NCBI GenBank assembly: GCA_031286265.1
Contig: JAITUP010000093.1
Coordinates: forward strand, 1 to 36,901
From: Chitinispirillales bacterium
GTDB lineage: Bacteria; Fibrobacterota; Chitinivibrionia; Chitinivibrionales; Chitinispirillaceae
Reading direction: 5' to 3'
DNA: 36,901 nucleotides
This document shows, piece by piece, positions 1 through 8,750 of this stretch. The notes beneath the pieces are model-generated. The model was given only the letters and a program-made list of their open reading frames with translations. It made no database searches and was not told where the DNA came from. Numbering within the stretch: position 1 is the first letter of the stretch; the number at the start of each line of letters is the position of its first letter. The translations under genes were made by a program, and so were the position numbers.

Positions 1-672
1 TATTTGGTTCGGCCATAGATGCTTTCCATAGTCTCTGTATCCATAGCCTTCGTTTCATTTGTACCGCCATTTTTATTACGGTATTCTGCTTATTTTTTTC
101 TATAAGCGACGGTATCGCCAGAAATTTGTATCTCAGCGTTGCCAATCGATGCTTGACCTTTTCGGTCATAACCACCTGTCGAAACAAACTCATCAGATTA
201 TAAGCGATCGTCATCAAGACTAGTGTGGCTTCCGTCCCGTCGAAACTGGTTTGATTCATTTTATCTAAACCATAATCATATTTTAGTTCTTTGATCCTGT
301 TTTCGCTGTTTGCGCGCCCACGGTACAGTCGCCATATTTCTGCAGCACCGAGCGGAAGATTTGTAATGTAGCAACTATATCGATAGCCGTTGTAGTCGAT
401 TTCATCGCCAAACAGGCTCAACTGCTTGCCGGTAGCGCAAGGACGTTCTTGGATTTTTTGGCGCACAGCAATCATCCGACGCGAATGTTCCCACTTCTCC
501 CCTTGATAAGAAAATTCACAAATATCTATACCGCCGTCTATTCGCAACCAGTTATTTTCAGAGGCAATACGCCGCTGCACGGGATAACGCATTGGAACCG
601 CCATGATATAATGTACTGGCTCTTCGCGTTCCTCTAAATAATCAAATGTGGTATTACTATAAAAACCACAAA
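1..672 (-). pseudogene. IS1380-like transposase, C-terminal part only; N-terminal half missing and C-terminus runs off the window's left edge
   Basis: Minus-strand open frame reads ...CGFYSNTTFDYLEEREEPVHYIMAVPMRYPVQRRIASENNWLRIDGGIDICEFSYQGEKWEHSRRMIAVRQKIQERP...LYRGRANSENRIKELKYDYGLDKMNQTSFDGTEATLVLMTIAYNLMSLFRQ..., which resembles the C-terminal half of IS1380-type DDE transposases. No start codon and no N-terminal domain upstream. Confidence 0.75.
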
Positions 673-675
673 GCC

Positions 676-1108
676 TACTATACAGAAGCTTGAAGCCGGC
701 AATTACCCGCCGTCCGAGAAGATTACCGCGGGGCTTGCGGAGTTATTTCGTTCAGACAGATTCAGGAGCGAATTTCGGGCGCGGGTTGAGTCTGGGGATT
801 TGCACTCTGTCAAAGCGGCGTTTGGTGATTTGCTTGATCTTATAGATACGGAAAAAGAGGGGCCTTTATCCCTGGCTTCTATTGTACAGGCACCGGGCAA
901 TATAGCCGATGTTTACGCGGATTTGCGAAAAGACTATTCAGAATTTCGGGATATAGTACGATCTCAGCAGAATACGATTCAAACTTTATCCGAATCGACC
1001 AAAAATTTGACCGAATCCGGCAAAAACTGGTCCGAGTCACACAAAAACCTCTCCGAATCAATTAAAATATTGGCCGAAACCAATGCCTCCAAAAATCGTC
1101 GGTATTAA
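676..1108 (+). pseudogene. Truncated XRE/HTH-type regulator (probable antitoxin-like) with C-terminal heptad-repeat coiled coil
   Basis: The frame of ORF 800..1108 continues upstream as KPTIQKLEAGNYPPSEKITAGLAELFRSDRFRSEF..., resembling the end of a Cro/CI HTH domain. The N-terminus is lost at the transposase-remnant junction. Confidence 0.55.
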
Positions 1109-1261
1109 CTCGGCAATAAATGTTGACGTTGACTTTAAAGACTTTGATTTTAAAGATTTAAAAAAATGGCAAATATTATATTGATAGAAGAGTAACGGGC
1201 AAAAGCAACCCGATGTGGAGCAACCAACCGCCCCAAACATCAAAAAATGGAGACATTCCCC

Positions 1262-2692
1262 ATGTCCGATAATCAACATTACGATTATGACGTATTGGTA
1301 ATAGGCGCCGGCCCCGGCGGGTATGTGGCGGCGATACGTGCCGCGCAGCTTGGGCAGAAAGCCGCCGTTGTGGAAAAAGGCAACATCGGCGGAGTATGCC
1401 TCAATATCGGGTGCATACCTACCAAGGCCATCATACATCAGGCGGAAATCTACCGCGGACGCTCCAAACTCGCGGCGATGGGCGTGGCGGTCGACGATTC
1501 GGGCTTCAAATACGAAAACGTGTTCGCCGCCTCGCGCAAGGCGGCGGAAACGCTGTCGAAAGGCGTATCGTATCTCCTAAAAAAGAACGGCATAGACGTG
1601 ATCGCCGGAACGGCGCGGATAGTCTCAAATCACGAGGCCACCGTTGTCGGGAGCGACGCCGGGGTTTCTCGCACCGTTTCCGCAAAAGCGATAATCATCG
1701 CCACAGGCTCACGCCCAAAAGCGATCCCCGGCCTCGAATTTGACGGCAAGCGGATTTTATCGTCAGACGACGCGCTCATGCTTAAAGAGCTTCCGCGCCG
1801 GGCGCTCATTGTGGGCGGAGGAGTTATAGGGGTTGAGTTCGCACACATCATGAACGCGTTTGGAACCGAGACGCATATCGTAGAAATGATGGAACGGCTG
1901 CTGCCGTCCGTTGATGGAGAGGCAACGGCGGTGATAACGCGCGCGTTTACAAAACGAGGGATAAAAATATATACATCATCAAAGATAACATCACACAATA
2001 TTAATGGCGATTCAATAGACGTGGCAATCGACGGCCCTGGTGATTCGCGTATAAATATTTCCGTTGACAAAATTTTCGTAATGACCGGCCGCACGCCAAA
2101 CTCGGAAAATCTCGACCTCGAAAAATTAAGCGTCGGCATGTCAAACGGATTTATCAAAACCGGCGATTACTGCCAAACGAGCGTCCCGTCAATCTACGCC
2201 ATAGGCGACGTAGCGATGGCGTCGTCCCCGTTGCCGATGCTGGCCCACACCGCGTCCGCGGCGGGCGAATCGGCCGCGGAGCATATCGCCGGACACAAAC
2301 CCCAAACTGCCTGTATCGACCCGCTGTCCGTTCCCGCCGTGGTATACTGCGAGCCGCAGATAGCCTCATTCGGCCTCACCGAAGAGCAGGCGGCGGCACA
2401 GGGCATCCCATTCACCAAGGCTGCGTTTCCCTTCAGGGCCTGCGGCAAGGCGGTCGCGGTCGATACGTTTGACGGAATGGTGAAGGTGATGGCCGACCCC
2501 GCAACTAAAAAAATAATAGGTGCGCACATTGTCGGCGCGGGCGCGTCGGAGATGATCCACGAGCTGATGTTAGCCTATAGCGCAAACCTCGGCACAACCG
2601 TCATAGCAGAGATGATCCACGCGCACCCTACGCTGTCCGAGGCGGTTATGGAAGCGGCGCGGGCAATTGACGGGCGGGCAACCCATATATGA
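1262..2692 (+). CDS. lpdA: Dihydrolipoyl dehydrogenase (E3)
   Basis: Translation has the GAGPGGYVAAIRAAQLG FAD motif, the redox-active GGVCLNIGCIPTKA site and a C-terminal HAHPTLSEA motif. ATG at 1262 chosen over 1247. Confidence 0.95.
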   Translation: MSDNQHYDYDVLVIGAGPGGYVAAIRAAQLGQKAAVVEKGNIGGVCLNIGCIPTKAIIHQAEIYRGRSKLAAMGVAVDDSGFKYENVFAASRKAAETLSKGVSYLLKKNGIDVIAGTARIVSNHEATVVGSDAGVSRTVSAKAIIIATGSRPKAIPGLEFDGKRILSSDDALMLKELPRRALIVGGGVIGVEFAHIMNAFGTETHIVEMMERLLPSVDGEATAVITRAFTKRGIKIYTSSKITSHNINGDSIDVAIDGPGDSRINISVDKIFVMTGRTPNSENLDLEKLSVGMSNGFIKTGDYCQTSVPSIYAIGDVAMASSPLPMLAHTASAAGESAAEHIAGHKPQTACIDPLSVPAVVYCEPQIASFGLTEEQAAAQGIPFTKAAFPFRACGKAVAVDTFDGMVKVMADPATKKIIGAHIVGAGASEMIHELMLAYSANLGTTVIAEMIHAHPTLSEAVMEAARAIDGRATHI

Positions 2693-3615
2693 AAACGACT
2701 GCCGCCGGCAAGCCTAAAATCGGTCACTATTTTGAATATGCCGCTCTGCATTGCGTTAATGCCGTCGTCAATATCATCCCACGAAAACTCGCGCTTGTTT
2801 TAGGATCGATAGTGGGGCGGGTTTTGTACCGCCTTGGCATATATCAAAAGACCGTGCGGGCGAATTTTGATCACGTAGGCATTTGGGAAAATGACGAAAT
2901 CCGCAAAATCATTCCGAAACTATACAGGAACATAGGCCGCTACGCCATGGATTTTCTGCGCGGCGGCAGGCGGCTGCCGGTTTACCGGCTGCATGACTAT
3001 AACATCTACACCGAGGCCCGCGCTAAAACCAACGGAACGATAATCATCCTTGCCCACTTCGGAAACTGGGAACTTTTGGCCGCGATTTTCGGCCGGCAGG
3101 TCGACGATCTCAACGTTATAGCCAAGCCTATGAAAAATCCGCTCGTGGAAAAATGGCTGCTCAAAAAACGCACTGCCCTGTCGGTTGAAACGATCTACAC
3201 AAACAACGCGCTCCGCGGCATGCTCGCCGCGCTCAAACGTAACGGCATCACTGCCATCCTGATTGATCAATATCTCGGCCGCCAAATGGGAACTCCCGCC
3301 CCGTTCCTCGGCAAAATTGCGTCGACCGTAAGAACGGCAGCCGGGCTCGTGCGGAAAACCGGGGCGGCGGCGGTTCCGGTATATGCGATTATGAACGGCG
3401 ACGGGTCATACGATATACACTTTTTCGAAGCCGACCCGCCGGTAGTCATGCACAGTGACGTCAATGATAGCGCCCAAATCGATGAAGATGCGACCGTAAG
3501 CGCGATACAGGCTCAACACAACGACATAATATCAAGCTGGATCACAAAACACCCCGATCACTGGTTCGGCTGGTTTCACAAGAGGTTTAAAGAATATCTT
3601 GACTATAAGTCTTGA
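2689..3615 (+). CDS. LpxL/HtrB-type lysophospholipid (lauroyl) acyltransferase family protein
   Basis: HFGNWE motif and family-like flanking sequence. ATGA 4-bp overlap with lpdA. Confidence 0.85.
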   Translation: MKTTAAGKPKIGHYFEYAALHCVNAVVNIIPRKLALVLGSIVGRVLYRLGIYQKTVRANFDHVGIWENDEIRKIIPKLYRNIGRYAMDFLRGGRRLPVYRLHDYNIYTEARAKTNGTIIILAHFGNWELLAAIFGRQVDDLNVIAKPMKNPLVEKWLLKKRTALSVETIYTNNALRGMLAALKRNGITAILIDQYLGRQMGTPAPFLGKIASTVRTAAGLVRKTGAAAVPVYAIMNGDGSYDIHFFEADPPVVMHSDVNDSAQIDEDATVSAIQAQHNDIISSWITKHPDHWFGWFHKRFKEYLDYKS

Positions 3616-3724
3616 TGTTTGAGCCTCCATAATGAAAAAGCAAACAAGCTTTAACAAATAACGGTTATATTCTTTATTTTTTACAAAATTTTCGTCACAG
3701 GTATTATATTCCATAAATACAGAA

Positions 3725-3768
3725 AATATCTTGAACATGAAAGGCAGTGTGCTATGGAGACAGAAAAA
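3725..3768 (+). repeat. 44-bp direct repeat, copy 1 (contains the MNT start codon)
   Basis: aatatcttgaacatgaaaggcagtgtgctatggagacagaaaaa; 40/44 identical to 4361-4404. Confidence 0.9.
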
Positions 3769-4110
3769 CAAGCAGTAATAACGGAACGGATCGTTAAGGA
3801 AATTAAAGAGTATTTAGGAGACAAATTAGATAAAATCATTCTGTACGGATCCTACGCACGAGGTGACTACGATGAAGATTCAGACATTGATATTTTGATA
3901 CTCGCCAATATTGAGCACACGGCAACGCCAAAATACTATCCGAAATTACGGGATATATCACACGATATATCGCTGGAGAACGATGTGATTTTATCGCTCT
4001 TGTTCAATAGTGCGGATTTTTTCAACGCTAACGCGAAAACCCACGCTTTTTGTAAGAATGTAATTAGGGAGGGGAGGATACTGTATGGATCAGATAGTCG
4101 ATTTGGCTGA
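3754..4110 (+). CDS. MNT-type minimal nucleotidyltransferase (HEPN/MNT module antitoxin)
   Basis: ILYGSYARGDYDEDSDIDILI matches the GSxARGxxxxxSDxDL nucleotidyltransferase motif. Confidence 0.88.
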   Translation: METEKQAVITERIVKEIKEYLGDKLDKIILYGSYARGDYDEDSDIDILILANIEHTATPKYYPKLRDISHDISLENDVILSLLFNSADFFNANAKTHAFCKNVIREGRILYGSDSRFG

Positions 4111-4444
4111 TCAATACATAGGATTGGCAGAAAGATGTTTAGCTTCGGCACGGCTAATGCTGGAAGATGGCGATTTAAGAGGTTCGGTAAACCGTTCTTA
4201 CTACTGCGTTTTCAATTGCGCTCAAGCACTGCTTGCACATGAGGGTGTCGGGTACAGTAAGCACAAGGCAGTAATCTCGCATTTTAGGAAAAACTACGTA
4301 CACACGGGCATATTTGGCGCAAGATTTTCTAAAATCATAGGTGACCTATTTGATGATCGCAATATCTCGAACATGAAAGGCAATGCGCTATGGAGACGGA
4401 AAAAATCAAAGGCAGGGACAAGCGATAGATGCACAAAGCGATAG
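4085..4444 (+). CDS. HEPN domain protein, probably C-terminally truncated
   Basis: LAERCLASARLMLEDGDLRGSVNRSYYCVFNCAQALLAHEG is HEPN-like. Overlaps the MNT gene by 26 bp. C-terminus reads into the second direct-repeat copy. Confidence 0.78.
   Translation: MDQIVDLADQYIGLAERCLASARLMLEDGDLRGSVNRSYYCVFNCAQALLAHEGVGYSKHKAVISHFRKNYVHTGIFGARFSKIIGDLFDDRNISNMKGNALWRRKKSKAGTSDRCTKR
4361..4404 (+). repeat. 44-bp direct repeat, copy 2 (vestigial MNT start)
   Basis: aatatctcgaacatgaaaggcaatgcgctatggagacggaaaaa; 40/44 identical to 3725-3768. Confidence 0.9.
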
Positions 4445-5472
4445 TAATGTTTTCCGGCGGGCTTGATAGCGTTGTCGCCGCCCATGCCTTAAAATCGCAG
4501 GGGCTTGACGTTATCGCCTTACACTTTGTTCTCCCGTTTTACGCCGGTGTCGGCATTAGGCCTGCGCAGGCGGAGGAAAGCGCCGAAGCGCTTGGCGTTA
4601 CCTTGCGTGTTGAGGAAGAAGGCGAAGAGTTTTTGGAGATGGTCCGCAGCCCGAAATTCGGCTACGGCAAAAACGCCAACCCATGTATCGATTGCCGGAT
4701 ACACCGGGTGCAAAAGGCGGCGCGGATTGCGGAAGAGACGGGCGCGGTTTGTGTAGCGACGGGAGAGGTGGCGGGGCAGCGGCCCATGTCACAAAAAATG
4801 CACATGCTTCACAGGATAGAAAAAGCCGCCGGAGTAAAAGGTAAAATACTGCGCCCGCTGAGCGCGAAACTTTTACCGCCTACGGAAGTGGAATTGGCGG
4901 GAATTGTCGACAGGGAAAAACTGTTCGACATCTCGGGAAGAACTAGAGCCGTACAATTAGCCTACGCTAAAGAACACGGATTGATACACGCCTCACCCGC
5001 TGGCGGGTGTACGCTGACAAACTTGGAAACCGGCGCAAGATTCGCAGACTTGATGGCAAACAATCCGCTGTTTTCATTAATTGATTTCAAATTGATAGCT
5101 TATGGGCGGCATTTCAGAACATCGCCGAAATACCGCGTTATAATATCGAGGAACAGTGGAGAGAATGAGATTATTGAAAAACTTTACGCCTCATTGCAAG
5201 CGTCGTCACCGTCAAACGTATTTCAGATGTATCTGCGCGATGCCCCAGGCCCCTTGGCAATCGGGTTAGGCGAGCCGAGCGAAGACGATTTGCGTTTCAG
5301 CGCGGCGGCAACGGCGCGGTTTTCAAAAATACGCGACATGGAAAGCGTAGCGGTTATAATTAGCGGTAACAACTTCGATAACCGCGTGACAAACGTCAGG
5401 CCGGCGGAAGAATCTGAACTTGATAGATATAGGGTGTCGTCTGACAAAAAGGTCAAAACGCCCCTCCGCTAG
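4429..5472 (+). CDS. PP-loop ATP-binding tRNA thiolation-type enzyme (ThiI/MnmA-like)
   Basis: N-terminal MFSGGLDSVVAAHAL PP-loop, NPCIDCRIHR and GEVAGQRPMSQ segments. Confidence 0.75.
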   Translation: MHKAIVMFSGGLDSVVAAHALKSQGLDVIALHFVLPFYAGVGIRPAQAEESAEALGVTLRVEEEGEEFLEMVRSPKFGYGKNANPCIDCRIHRVQKAARIAEETGAVCVATGEVAGQRPMSQKMHMLHRIEKAAGVKGKILRPLSAKLLPPTEVELAGIVDREKLFDISGRTRAVQLAYAKEHGLIHASPAGGCTLTNLETGARFADLMANNPLFSLIDFKLIAYGRHFRTSPKYRVIISRNSGENEIIEKLYASLQASSPSNVFQMYLRDAPGPLAIGLGEPSEDDLRFSAAATARFSKIRDMESVAVIISGNNFDNRVTNVRPAEESELDRYRVSSDKKVKTPLR

Positions 5473-7003
5473 TCCACAGCTTTCGATCCATACTTCTATA
5501 CTGTATCGCCTCGGATATATGCACCGATTGAATTCTCTCGGATTTATCCAGATCGGCGGTTGTCCTTGCTACTTTCAATATTCTATCATAGGCCCTCGCC
5601 GATAATCCCAACTTTTCTATTGCTGTTTTCAACAATTCTTTGCTTGCGTCGTCCAGCTCACAGTATTTTCTTATGTGTTTTGATTCCATGTGAGCGTTGC
5701 AGAAGATGTTTTTGTATTTACTAAAGCGTTCGGTTTGGATGACGCGGGCGTTTTTTACTTCTTCACGCATGGATTCGGAATCACGGCCCGGGACTTTTTG
5801 CGTCAATTCTTCGTATGTTAAGGCCGGGACTTCGGTGTGGATATCTATCCTGTCGAAGAGCGGGCCGGAGATTTTGGCCATGTATTTCTGGATTTGCTCT
5901 TCTTTGCATGTACATTTGTGGCGTTTGTCCGTATAAAATCCGCATGGGCACGGGTTGAGCGCGGCGGCCAACATAAATCGCGCGGGGTATGACAGCGACA
6001 TCGCGGCCCGCGAGATTGTCACCTTGCCGTCTTCGAGCGGCTGCCTTAAATTTTCGAGAACGTTTTTATTGAATTCGGGGAGTTCATCGAGGAACAAAAC
6101 GCCGTTGTGGCTTAAACTGACTTCGCCGGGACGGGGGTACGATCCGCCGCCGATCAGCCCCGCGTCGCTGACTGTGTGGTGAGGGGCCCGGTATGGGCGG
6201 ACGGCCAAGAGCGGGGTCGACGGATCGAGTACCCCGGCTATCGAATGGATTTTCGTCGTCTCGAGAGCCTCGTTTAGAGATAAATCCGGCAAAATCGTCG
6301 GCAAGCGTCTCGCGAGCATAGTTTTGCCTGATCCCGGCGGCCCGACCATCAATATATTATGCCCACCGGCGGCCGCCACAAGGAGGGCGCGCTTGATATG
6401 CTCCTGCCCTTTGACATCTCGAAAATCTACATTATACATTCTTGAACGATTGAAAAGCTCGTTCAGGTCGGTGAAATGCGGCGTGATGTTTTTGTCTCCC
6501 TGCAAAAACTCAATCGCGTCGCCGAGTGTCTTGACCGGATAGATCGCCACGCCCTCGGCAACCGCCGCTTCCTGCGCGTTGTCTACGGGGACGATCATCC
6601 CCTTAATACCCATCTCCCGCGCGGTCACAGCCATAGACAGCATGCCCTTGACGCGCTTGACCGTACCGTCGAGGGACAGTTCGCCTACCATAACATAGTC
6701 GTCGGTTGAATCTGTAAATACCTGCGAAGACGCCATGAGCATCCCTATCGCGATGGGCAGGTCGAACGCCGAGCCCTCCTTTTTGATATCCGCGGGCGCC
6801 ATGTTGATCGTAATTTTGCGAGACGGAAACTGAAATCCGCAGTTTTTGACCGCCGACAGTACCCGCTCCCGCGACTCACGGACCGCACCGTCCGGCAGCC
6901 CGACAATGGTGAAACTCGGCATCATTTCACAAACATCGGCCTCAATGATAACTTCAAAGGCATCGATACCTAAAACGGCCATAGAACGTAATTTGGCTAG
7001 CAT
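5453..7003 (-). CDS. yifB: YifB/ComM-family Mg chelatase-like AAA+ ATPase
   Basis: GPPGSGKTMLARRLPTILP Walker A, FLDELPEF Walker B, CPCGF motif. Start placed at 7003 (MLAKLRSMAVLGIDA, preceded by AAGGAAG) rather than 7360. Confidence 0.93.
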   Translation of the reverse strand: MLAKLRSMAVLGIDAFEVIIEADVCEMMPSFTIVGLPDGAVRESRERVLSAVKNCGFQFPSRKITINMAPADIKKEGSAFDLPIAIGMLMASSQVFTDSTDDYVMVGELSLDGTVKRVKGMLSMAVTAREMGIKGMIVPVDNAQEAAVAEGVAIYPVKTLGDAIEFLQGDKNITPHFTDLNELFNRSRMYNVDFRDVKGQEHIKRALLVAAAGGHNILMVGPPGSGKTMLARRLPTILPDLSLNEALETTKIHSIAGVLDPSTPLLAVRPYRAPHHTVSDAGLIGGGSYPRPGEVSLSHNGVLFLDELPEFNKNVLENLRQPLEDGKVTISRAAMSLSYPARFMLAAALNPCPCGFYTDKRHKCTCKEEQIQKYMAKISGPLFDRIDIHTEVPALTYEELTQKVPGRDSESMREEVKNARVIQTERFSKYKNIFCNAHMESKHIRKYCELDDASKELLKTAIEKLGLSARAYDRILKVARTTADLDKSERIQSVHISEAIQYRSMDRKLWTSGGAF

Positions 7004-7379
7004 AAACGCTTCCTTTATTATATTTTGAAAGACAAAAATCAAAGGCTTTACAATAAGGTAAGGCCTCGCTGATACGGGAAAAACGGGAAAAATACGGTAC
7101 GACGCGAATGGCACAACGCAAAAGACAGAGGATAGGGGCGATTTTTGGCTATTATCGGGATAAATCTCTATCTTGGTATATAAAATAATTATCGGCACAG
7201 GCACCGTCAAGAAAAAAATATTAAAAAAATTTTGCCATTTTCTATATGGTACAATACTATATTTAGTATTCGTACCATGCCGCCGTGCGCACACATTATA
7301 ATGGGTACCTTCAAAAAACCTCGCCGTGTTACAGAGGGTATGAAAACAAAGGGGCCCCATTGTGTGGATTACGCGTCAT

Positions 7380-7448
7380 ATCCCCCGTATTTGGCTTTAG
7401 AATGCGGGTTTTGGGGTAGTTCGGTTGCAGGTGGGGCGTTACGGGGGC
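7380..7448 (+). repeat. Dispersed intergenic repeat (CCCCCGTATTTGG block), copy 1
   Basis: atcccccgtatttggctttagaatgcgggttttggggtagttcggttgcaggtggggcgttacggggg; similar to 35104-35174. Confidence 0.75.
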
Positions 7449-7529
7449 TGTCTCAAAAGCCGTCATTGCGGGCTTGACCCGCAATGGACGGGGTGGGCTG
7501 GGCGCTCGCAATGACGGCTTTTGAGACAG
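7448..7529. repeat. Perfect 23-bp inverted repeat with nested hairpin (MITE/REP-like)
   Basis: ctgtctcaaaagccgtcattgcg (7448-7470) and its exact reverse complement cgcaatgacggcttttgagacag (7507-7529). Confidence 0.85.
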
Positions 7530-7585
7530 TCCCGTCCTCGAAAAAAATCTAAAAAGATGTCGCTAGAACGGAGGTTTTACGCAAT

Positions 7586-8722
7586 ATGTCGACGACTGAT
7601 GAAGAAAAGGAAGTAACCGAAAAGCTCCTTGTGCTACTTAAGGACGACAGCCTTGTGGCCGACTATATCCGCCTGTTTGGGTTTGTTATCAACGCCAAAA
7701 ACCTGAAGGAGATCAGGGATCGTAAGCGGAAAAGCGAGGTGGAGGCGACCACCCAGTCTATGAATCCTGCGCTGGCCGCCCGAGCCGCCCGTCTCAACGC
7801 TATCAACGAGAGTAATGCGGCCGCTGCCGCCGCCGCTGCCGCCGCCGCTGCCACAGCCGCCAAAAAAACTCAGGTTAAAACAGTAGAGCCGCCGCCTGTC
7901 ATCGAGGAGCGAGACCCTATATTTGAAACGACCGTGACTTGCCCGGTCTGCGAACATCCGGGCATCATCGGCTACGAGCTTCGCGCAAAAAGCCAGCAGG
8001 TGCTCCAAACCGCATTCCTCGTCCCTATGTTTACGGGCGCGCCGGGCTTTAAAACATACGATTACAACCTAATCGCCGTGACTGTTTGCCCCGACTGCCT
8101 CTTTGCGTCGCCGGATAGAAAAAATTTCTCTTTCCCGGCGCTCTCGGGAAACGGCAACGAAAAGTCAACGCTGCCGGAAGGCGTGATTTTGGACCTCAAG
8201 GGAAACATCGGGGAAAGCATGGAGCTCCTACCGGCGGCGCTGAGCAACGAGGCCTACTTCAAGAGGGATCGCACACCGAAAGTCGCCATTGAAAGCTACC
8301 GGCTCGCCATAGCGCGGGCAATGGTGGAGGCAAGCCTTCTACAGCCCTACGGATACTACAAAATGGGCTCCTACACCCTCAAGATCGCACATATAATGAA
8401 AGCAAACAAAGAAGACGACACCGAGGCGCTGACCGAAGCGCTCGGCTATTTCGAAAAATCGTTCAGCCAATCGGAATGCACGGCCGACGAGATTGAAGCA
8501 CAGGTTCTCTACATCATCGTGGCGCTGTCCATTAAACTGAACAAATTAAAAAACGCCCACATGTATTTAGGCGTGTTCAAAAAACTGCTCGTCGAACGCC
8601 AGGAACGGATAAAGAGGGAGCCGGAACTCAATCTCAACACCAAATCGCTTGAAAAATGGGAATATCGGGCGCGATATATGTGGGATGACCGGGATAACCC
8701 AGATTTTGATAAATTGAGGTAA
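7586..8722 (+). CDS. DUF2225-like protein with CxxC motifs and a polyalanine tract
   Basis: VTCPVCEHPGI... and TVCPDCLFASPDRKNF pattern. Alanine-rich run AAAAAAAAAAAATAA near residues 75-90. Confidence 0.65.
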   Translation: MSTTDEEKEVTEKLLVLLKDDSLVADYIRLFGFVINAKNLKEIRDRKRKSEVEATTQSMNPALAARAARLNAINESNAAAAAAAAAAAATAAKKTQVKTVEPPPVIEERDPIFETTVTCPVCEHPGIIGYELRAKSQQVLQTAFLVPMFTGAPGFKTYDYNLIAVTVCPDCLFASPDRKNFSFPALSGNGNEKSTLPEGVILDLKGNIGESMELLPAALSNEAYFKRDRTPKVAIESYRLAIARAMVEASLLQPYGYYKMGSYTLKIAHIMKANKEDDTEALTEALGYFEKSFSQSECTADEIEAQVLYIIVALSIKLNKLKNAHMYLGVFKKLLVERQERIKREPELNLNTKSLEKWEYRARYMWDDRDNPDFDKLR

Positions 8723-8750
8723 TCCGCGTTTGATCGCGAGGTGTGGAAAT

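Noticed and set aside
1630-2157. 175-aa minus-strand ORF inside lpdA
   Set aside because: Antisense shadow ORF with no recognisable motif.
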